From assembly GCA_958454405.1 (NCBI GenBank), contig CAUEBO010000040.1:1-25442 (forward strand): a stretch of DNA of 25,442 bases. Direction: 5' to 3'. The DNA comes from an uncultured Eggerthellaceae bacterium. Its GTDB lineage: Bacteria; Actinomycetota; Coriobacteriia; Coriobacteriales; Eggerthellaceae. Every line of letters starts with the position of its first letter. Position 1 is the stretch's first letter. Both the position numbers and the translations under genes were made by a program. The notes beneath the pieces are model-generated. The model worked only from the letters and a program-made list of their open reading frames with translations, was not told the DNA's origin and did not search any database. Shown in pieces: positions 21,512-25,442 of the stretch.

Positions 21512-21811
21512 ATGTTCGGAAGCACGCCGGAAGGCGCGGAGGCTCGGCCCCCGTCGGATCCGCTGCCTGCCGGCAAGGCGTCGACGCGCGTCTCCGCGAC
21601 CGAGCGGAGGAACCTGCGCATGAAGGCCGCCCGCGCGGCTTTGGGCCTGTCGCAGTCCGACCTTGCCGCCGCCGTGGGCGTGACGCGGCAGACTATCGGC
21701 TTGATCGAGGCCGGCGGGTACAACCCCACGCTCAACCTGTGCGTTGCCATCTGCAAGACGCTGCATGCGACGCTTGACGATCTGTTTTGGGAAGAAGGAG
21801 CGGAGCAATGA
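21512..21811 (+). CDS. XRE family helix-turn-helix regulator (YozG-like)
   Basis: A 99-residue protein whose last 63 residues form a compact XRE/Cro-type DNA-binding domain: MKAARAALGLSQSDLAAAVGVTRQTIGLIEAGGYNPTLNLCVAICKTLHATLDDLFWEE, with the recognition helix at TRQTIGLIEA. The family is usually only 65-70 residues long, so the 36-residue Pro/Ala/Gly-rich N-terminus is an extension or an artefact. ATG at 21512 has a strong AAAGGAGG site; an internal ATG at 21620 also has GGAGG upstream and would give the normal length. The stop overlaps the next start (ATGA), the common arrangement of such regulators with a small membrane partner. Confidence 0.9.
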   Translation: MFGSTPEGAEARPPSDPLPAGKASTRVSATERRNLRMKAARAALGLSQSDLAAAVGVTRQTIGLIEAGGYNPTLNLCVAICKTLHATLDDLFWEEGAEQ

Positions 21812-22383
21812 ACCTCATTGAGCAGTGGAAAGCGTACCAAGGCCCGAAAGACGAGCGCATCGAGGTTGAGATGAACCGCATCTACCGGACCGGGTTCCTC
21901 ATGCTGACCGGCGGCTACGTCGTGTACCTGTACTATTCCCTTGCGCTCGGGCAGGCGCAGATGATGGCGGACATGGAGGCGACCGGAACCGGTTCGATGA
22001 CATTCGACCTCCCCAGCATGCTGCTGTTCGCATGGTTCATGGTCGTGATGCTGTGCTGCGCGGCGCGGCAAGTGCGCAAGGGATTCGTGGACGATGGGCG
22101 CTTCGCGGAAACCGACGTGTTCCCGGGCGGGTACTTCTCGCTCGTGGCCGGCCTCGCCGCCGTGTCGGCGGGCTTGCTGGCGGCACTTGTCCGCATGCTT
22201 GCGATGTTCCAGGTGGGCGCCACGTGCGACTGGTGGCTGTCCGCCACGTTGGTGGGATCCGCCCTTGTAGGGACGTTCGTCGCGATCCTCGTGTTCGGCT
22301 CCTGCCTGCTCGCATTCTATCTGTCGTTTCGCGCCGCGAAGACCAGGCGCGACAAGGCGCTCCGATCGCTTGGCGGAGAATAG
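21808..22383 (+). CDS. Four-helix membrane protein partner of the XRE regulator
   Basis: A 191-residue membrane protein. An N-terminal cytoplasmic segment with PKDERIEVEMNRIYRTG precedes four helices (about residues 27-45, 70-86, 108-131 and 144-173), and a basic C-terminus (FRAAKTRRDKALRSL) ends it. Small membrane proteins with a DERI..NKIY-like N-terminus commonly follow YozG-type regulators in Gram-positive bacteria (DUF6773-like); function unknown. ATG at 21808 overlaps the regulator stop (ATGA) and has AAGGAG upstream. Signal relay or autoregulatory restraint of the regulator at the membrane is speculative. Confidence 0.82.
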   Translation: MNLIEQWKAYQGPKDERIEVEMNRIYRTGFLMLTGGYVVYLYYSLALGQAQMMADMEATGTGSMTFDLPSMLLFAWFMVVMLCCAARQVRKGFVDDGRFAETDVFPGGYFSLVAGLAAVSAGLLAALVRMLAMFQVGATCDWWLSATLVGSALVGTFVAILVFGSCLLAFYLSFRAAKTRRDKALRSLGGE

Positions 22384-22695
22384 CGTGCCAGATGGGCGGG
22401 CATGGCCCGTCCCGTCCGTTTCGTCCCGCTTTGCGCCGCCGCCCTTCCGACCTGCTCGTTCTTGCTGGAAAACAGCCGCCCTCGGACTTGCGTCCGGAGC
22501 CGTCCAGCGCTTATCGCATGGCCCTCCTGTGTAAATTGCGCGTCCGAGGGTTGCCGAAGTCGCTCCGATAGGAAATACTAGGACGGAATGTCGGGCAACG
22601 AGCCTGCTGAAACGGACCAGCGACGCGTCGCGTCGAGAAGGAGCATGCAGGTAACCACCATGAGGTTTGCTTTCCACCGAGAAGAAGGCGCATGC
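22384..22695 (+). promoter_or_regulatory. Intergenic leader with structured RNA candidate before the cell-wall gene
   Basis: About 310 bases. GGGC/GCCC-type repeats at 22392-22412 and a CGGAC-TTGC-GTCCG hairpin at 22483-22496 may end the upstream transcript. A -10-like TGTGTAAATT lies at about 22530. Downstream, GTTGCC (22550-22555) pairs with GGCAAC (22594-22599), and inside it TCCG (22564-22567) with CGGA (22584-22587). The layout suggests a structured 5' leader. I do not recognise it as ydaO, glycine, lysine or another common riboswitch class. Confidence 0.4.
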
Positions 22696-23811
22696 ATGAG
22701 CGGCCTCGGCCGCTGGGGCCGGGCGCTGCTCGCGTGCGTGCTCGCGATCGCCCTCGTCCCCGTTTTCCCCTCCGCCGCCCGCGCCGTGGGCGTGGCCGAC
22801 GCGCAGGCGGCGCTCGACGAGGCCGAGGCGCGCATGCAGGGCATCGCCTCCGAGCACGATGCGCTGCAGAACGAGGTCGACGACCTGCAGGCCCGCATCG
22901 ACGAGACGGCGGCGCAGGTGCTCGAAGCCCAGCAGTCCGTTCTCGACGGCCAGGCCGCGCTGGGCAAGACGGCCGTGTACCAGTACCGCGGCGGTTCGAT
23001 GGAATCGCTGATGACGCTCGTTCTGGAAACCGAGGATTTCGACGCGTTCTTGCGCAACCTGTCCTATCTGGAATCCGTTTTGCAGTTCCAGTCCGACGAG
23101 GTGGCGGCGCAGCAGGAGCGCGTCGCGCGGTTCGAGGCCATTGCGGACGACCTCGATTTCCAGAAGGGCGAGCAGGAAAAGAAGCTCGCCGAGCTCGAGG
23201 CGAAGGAGGCTGAAGCCGAGCAGGTGGTGGCCTCGGCCGCCTCGCAGCTCCAGAACGCGCAAGCGGAGGAGACGGCCCGCCTCGCCGCGCTTCAACAGGC
23301 GGCCGATCGGATGGCCGCCGAGCAGGCTGCTGAGCAGGCTGCGACCTCTGACAACGCGACCACGGTCGACCGCGAGGACGTGGTGCCTCCCAGCGCGCCC
23401 GTGCAGCCGAACCCCGATCCCGTTCCCGATGCCGGAGGCTCAGGATCCGGCGGTTCCGGATCCGGCGGCGGGTCGTCCGAGTCGGGCTGGAAGACGGGCA
23501 TCGCATCCGCTTACGGCGGCTCCACCGATCCGTACACCCCGAACCCGGGCACCACCGCCACCGGCGCGGTGTGCGACGACTGGTCCATGGGCGTCGCCGT
23601 GCCCATGGCGTGGCCGAACTACCGGTCCTATTTCGGCCGCACGGTGGAGATCTCCTACAACGGCAAGACCGTGTACGCCACGGTGAACGACTGCGGTGGC
23701 ATGGGCGGCGGCAGCCGCTCGCTCGACCTGCAGCCCGGCGTTTGGAAGGCGTTCGGCTACTCGTCCTGCCAGGCTTGGGGCCTGCGCACGGTGAACTACC
23801 GCTTCCTGTAG
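22696..23811 (+). CDS. Secreted coiled-coil protein with C-terminal double-psi beta-barrel domain
   Basis: A 371-residue exported cell-wall protein. A signal peptide (cleavage after ARA, residue 30) is followed by a long coiled coil (about 33-225) resembling the PcsB/CwlO regulatory domain, including the characteristic GGSMESLMTLVLETEDFDAFLRNLSYLESVL. A Pro- then Gly/Ser-rich linker leads to a double-psi beta-barrel (265-371) of RlpA type: GIASAYGG, GAVCDDWSMGVAVP, VNDCGG and SLDLQPGVWKAFG, with Asp332 and Asp344 in the positions expected for the catalytic or conserved acids. It likely binds or cleaves peptidoglycan during growth or division. ATG at 22696 has AAGG 7 bases upstream and gives a clean signal peptide; in-frame ATGs at 22645 and 22660 are possible. 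Confidence 0.85.
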   Translation: MSGLGRWGRALLACVLAIALVPVFPSAARAVGVADAQAALDEAEARMQGIASEHDALQNEVDDLQARIDETAAQVLEAQQSVLDGQAALGKTAVYQYRGGSMESLMTLVLETEDFDAFLRNLSYLESVLQFQSDEVAAQQERVARFEAIADDLDFQKGEQEKKLAELEAKEAEAEQVVASAASQLQNAQAEETARLAALQQAADRMAAEQAAEQAATSDNATTVDREDVVPPSAPVQPNPDPVPDAGGSGSGGSGSGGGSSESGWKTGIASAYGGSTDPYTPNPGTTATGAVCDDWSMGVAVPMAWPNYRSYFGRTVEISYNGKTVYATVNDCGGMGGGSRSLDLQPGVWKAFGYSSCQAWGLRTVNYRFL

Positions 23812-23886
23812 CGCCGCATCTTCCGTGACGTTGCGCCTGCCGTGCAGAGCGCCTGTGGAATTCCCGCCGTTGTCGCGCGAATGCGC

Positions 23887-23892
23887 TATACT
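23887..23892 (+). promoter_or_regulatory. -10 element of the pheS T-box transcript
   Basis: TATACT at 23887-23892 lies about 15 bases upstream of T-box stem I, so transcription would start near 23899. The -35 region is not recognisable. Confidence 0.55.
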
Positions 23893-23905
23893 GCATCGTT
23901 ACATG

Positions 23906-24250
23906 CGATGACGAAGACAGCGCCGTGCGGCGCGGTCGTCACCAGAGACGGGTGCCACCGGCTGAAAGCACCCGGGCGACCAGCGCGGCGATTCCCTTCC
24001 GAGCAGCGCGTTTGAATGCGGATGCCACCCGGCGGCAGCGGGGCGGCAAGACGTTCAGTAGGGCGCGACGGGAGCTCCCGTTACAGAGCGCACGAGCGGG
24101 CGGCCGGAGGGCCGCGCGTCCCGAGCCGCCGCAGGGCGGGCGGGCGCGCAGCGACGGCACGTCAACCGAGGTGGTACCGCGAGAGCCTTCTCTCGTCCTT
24201 GGATCGGGGAGCAATCCCCAGCGAACCAGGGCGAGAGAAGGCTCTTTTTG
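23906..24250 (+). promoter_or_regulatory. T-box leader (tRNA-Phe responsive) with terminator
   Basis: A transcriptional T-box riboswitch upstream of pheS. Stem I opens with GATGACGAAGACAG and carries a GGGTGC/GCACCC arm; its 3' side contains TTC codons (23992-23994 and 23997-23999) just before GAGCAGCGCG, so UUC (Phe) is the likely specifier. The invariant T-box GGTGGTACCGCG is at 24170-24181. It is followed by a perfect 14-base-pair terminator (24182-24195 with 24232-24245) and five T. Uncharged tRNA-Phe would pair with the T-box bulge, form the antiterminator and allow pheS transcription. An AGTAGG...ACAGAG segment at about 24057-24098 fits the stem II S-turn. Confidence 0.93.
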
Positions 24251-24303
24251 TTTGCGTCCGCCGCAGGCGGCGCGGGGAAGAGACGGAAAGGAAGCGCGAG
24301 GAC

Positions 24304-25365
24304 ATGGGTATCGTGGACGAGGTGGCGGCGCTGCGCGAGCAGACGCTCGCCCGCATCGCACAGGCGGCCGACACGGCCGCGCTTGAGCAGGTGCGCATCG
24401 GGGTGCTGGGCAAAGCCGGCACGCTGACGGCGCACCTGCGCAGCATGGGCCAGGTGGCCAAGGAGGAACGCGCCCAGGTGGGCAAGACGGTGAACGAGGT
24501 GCGCGTCGCCGTGGAGGAAGCGCTGGCCGCGCGCAAGGCGGCCCTCGACGCCGCCGAGCTGGCCGCCGCCATCGACGCGGCCGCCGTGGACGTGACGCTG
24601 CCGGGCCGCGCCCAGCAGATGGGCACGCGCCATCTCATCAACGCCATCGCCGACGAGATCTCCGAGATATTCCTCGGCCTGGGCTACACGGTGGCGCACG
24701 GCCCCGAAGTGGAGACCGACTACTACAACTTCGAGGCGCTGAACGCCCCGGCCGACCACCCCAGCCGCAGCCTGGCCGACACGTTCTACGTGGTCGACCG
24801 CTCGGGCGACGCCGCCAGCGTGCGCGGCGAGTCCGACGTGCTTTTGCGCACCCAGACCTCGGGCGTGCAGGTACACGCGATGGAGGACCGCGAGCTGCCC
24901 ATCTACGTGATCGCGCCGGGCAAGGTGTACCGCCGCGACGTGGCCGATCCCAGCCACCTTCCGCAGTTCCACCAGATCGAGGGCCTGGTGGTGGACGAGG
25001 GCATCACGTTCGGCGACCTGAAGGGCACGCTCGACTACCTGTGCAAGCAGGTGTTCGGCGAGGAGCGCAAGACGCGCTTCCGCGCCCACTACTTCCCGTT
25101 CACGGAGCCGTCGGCCGAGGTGGACGTGAGCTGCGGCATCTGCCACGGCGAAGGCTGCCGCATGTGCAAGGGCACCGGCTGGCTGGAGATCCTCGGCTGC
25201 GGCATGGTGGATCCCAACGTGCTGTCCATGTCGGGCATCGACCCGGAGCAGTACTCCGGTTTCGCGTTCGGCATGGGGGTGGAGCGCATCGCCTGCCTGA
25301 AGTACAACGTGCCCGACCTGCGCATGCTGCTGGAAGGCGACATGCGCTTCCTTCGGCAGTTCTAG
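24304..25365 (+). CDS. pheS: Phenylalanyl-tRNA synthetase alpha subunit
   Basis: The 353-residue alpha subunit of the cytoplasmic (alpha-beta)2 enzyme that charges tRNA-Phe. An N-terminal coiled coil (about residues 1-85) contacts tRNA. The class II core holds LPGRAQQMGTRHLINAIADEISEIFLGLGY (motif 1 region), LRTQTSGVQVHAM, the motif 2 segment GKVYRRDVADPSHLPQFHQIEGLVVDE, and motif 3 GFAFGMGVERIACLKYNVPDLR near the C-terminus. CGICHGEGCRMCKGTGWLEILGCGMV is the usual bacterial region with its Cys pairs. The start at 24304 matches the family and lies just after GCGAGGAC; earlier in-frame codons are within the T-box. pheT is expected downstream but does not begin in the remaining 77 bases. Confidence 0.97.
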   Translation: MGIVDEVAALREQTLARIAQAADTAALEQVRIGVLGKAGTLTAHLRSMGQVAKEERAQVGKTVNEVRVAVEEALAARKAALDAAELAAAIDAAAVDVTLPGRAQQMGTRHLINAIADEISEIFLGLGYTVAHGPEVETDYYNFEALNAPADHPSRSLADTFYVVDRSGDAASVRGESDVLLRTQTSGVQVHAMEDRELPIYVIAPGKVYRRDVADPSHLPQFHQIEGLVVDEGITFGDLKGTLDYLCKQVFGEERKTRFRAHYFPFTEPSAEVDVSCGICHGEGCRMCKGTGWLEILGCGMVDPNVLSMSGIDPEQYSGFAFGMGVERIACLKYNVPDLRMLLEGDMRFLRQF

Positions 25366-25402
25366 GGTTTCTGGCGGCGCAGGCGGGGCGCTCGGCGATG
25401 CC

Positions 25403-25442
25403 CAGTCGCTCGGATAGTCCTCGCTTCGCTGCGGAACTCGCT
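25403..25442. repeat. Short-repeat stretch after pheS, running off the window
   Basis: TCGCT recurs four times in the last 40 bases (around TCGCTCGG, CTCGCTTCGCTGCGG and ACTCGCT). It may be the edge of an intergenic palindromic element placed between pheS and the expected pheT. Too little is in view to define it. Confidence 0.3.

Noticed and set aside
22550..22599. ydaO (c-di-AMP) riboswitch before the cell-wall gene
   Set aside because: The conserved GGGGGACCCA, GGGGTGAA and CAGCTAACC elements expected of ydaO are not present.
1..25442. CRISPR array, tRNA or rRNA genes, transposase or integrase
   Set aside because: No regularly spaced identical repeats, no cloverleaf or rRNA sequence recognised, and no mobile-element protein in any frame.

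Overview
The window is GC-rich Gram-positive chromosomal DNA. The best fit is a gut actinobacterium of the class Coriobacteriia, family Eggerthellaceae (Eggerthella or Gordonibacter type). This rests on gene content, not on a marker-gene comparison: an agmatine deiminase pathway, a complete Rnf complex, a hydroxysteroid-dehydrogenase-like SDR, a Firmicutes-style T-box leader, and LytTR/DUF3021 and yjdF genes in a high-GC genome. Genes are tightly packed, with many 4-base ATGA stop/start overlaps and clear Shine-Dalgarno (SD) sites.

Layout. (1) 3-2969, plus strand: end of putrescine carbamoyltransferase, an agmatine/putrescine antiporter and agmatine deiminase, closed by a terminator hairpin. 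(2) 3057-4890, minus: a small zinc-ribbon membrane protein, then a two-gene unit made of an SDR resembling 3-alpha-hydroxysteroid dehydrogenase and an NTF2-like protein. (3) 5028-12255, minus: one nine-gene operon, rnfC-D-G-E-A-B, apbE, a NusG-domain-II protein and a Gx-type membrane protein. It encodes a ferredoxin:NAD+ oxidoreductase ion pump together with its flavinylation enzyme. Upstream lie about 960 bases without a convincing gene, holding a C13 homopolymer, degenerate 10-11-base repeats and an imperfect inverted repeat. (4) 13217-14103, plus: DUF3788 and a PNP-oxidase-like flavin protein. (5) 14034-15511, minus: a LytTR regulator followed by two small four-helix membrane proteins. (6) 15512-16174: non-coding DNA with an inverted repeat, then the structured leader of a plus-strand yjdF gene (16175-16609). 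(7) 16880-21237, minus: GNAT acetyltransferase, WYL regulator, GyrI-like protein, YjbR protein, a second GyrI-like protein and an SPL-like radical SAM protein. (8) 21512-22383, plus: an XRE regulator and a membrane partner behind a near-consensus promoter. (9) 22696-23811, plus: a secreted coiled-coil/double-psi beta-barrel cell-wall protein. (10) 23906-25365, plus: a phenylalanine T-box leader and pheS.

How the parts work together. The first block takes up agmatine, converts it to carbamoylputrescine and putrescine, and exports putrescine. The Rnf block couples reduced ferredoxin to NAD+ reduction and ion pumping; its last three genes supply the covalent FMN that RnfD and RnfG need, and possibly flavin or quinone-related membrane functions. 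The rest is mostly one- or two-gene units for sensing, detoxification, the cell wall and translation. The most interesting non-coding signals are the hypervariable-looking rnf leader, the SD-sequestering leader of yjdF, and two intergenic inverted repeats that look like dispersed elements.
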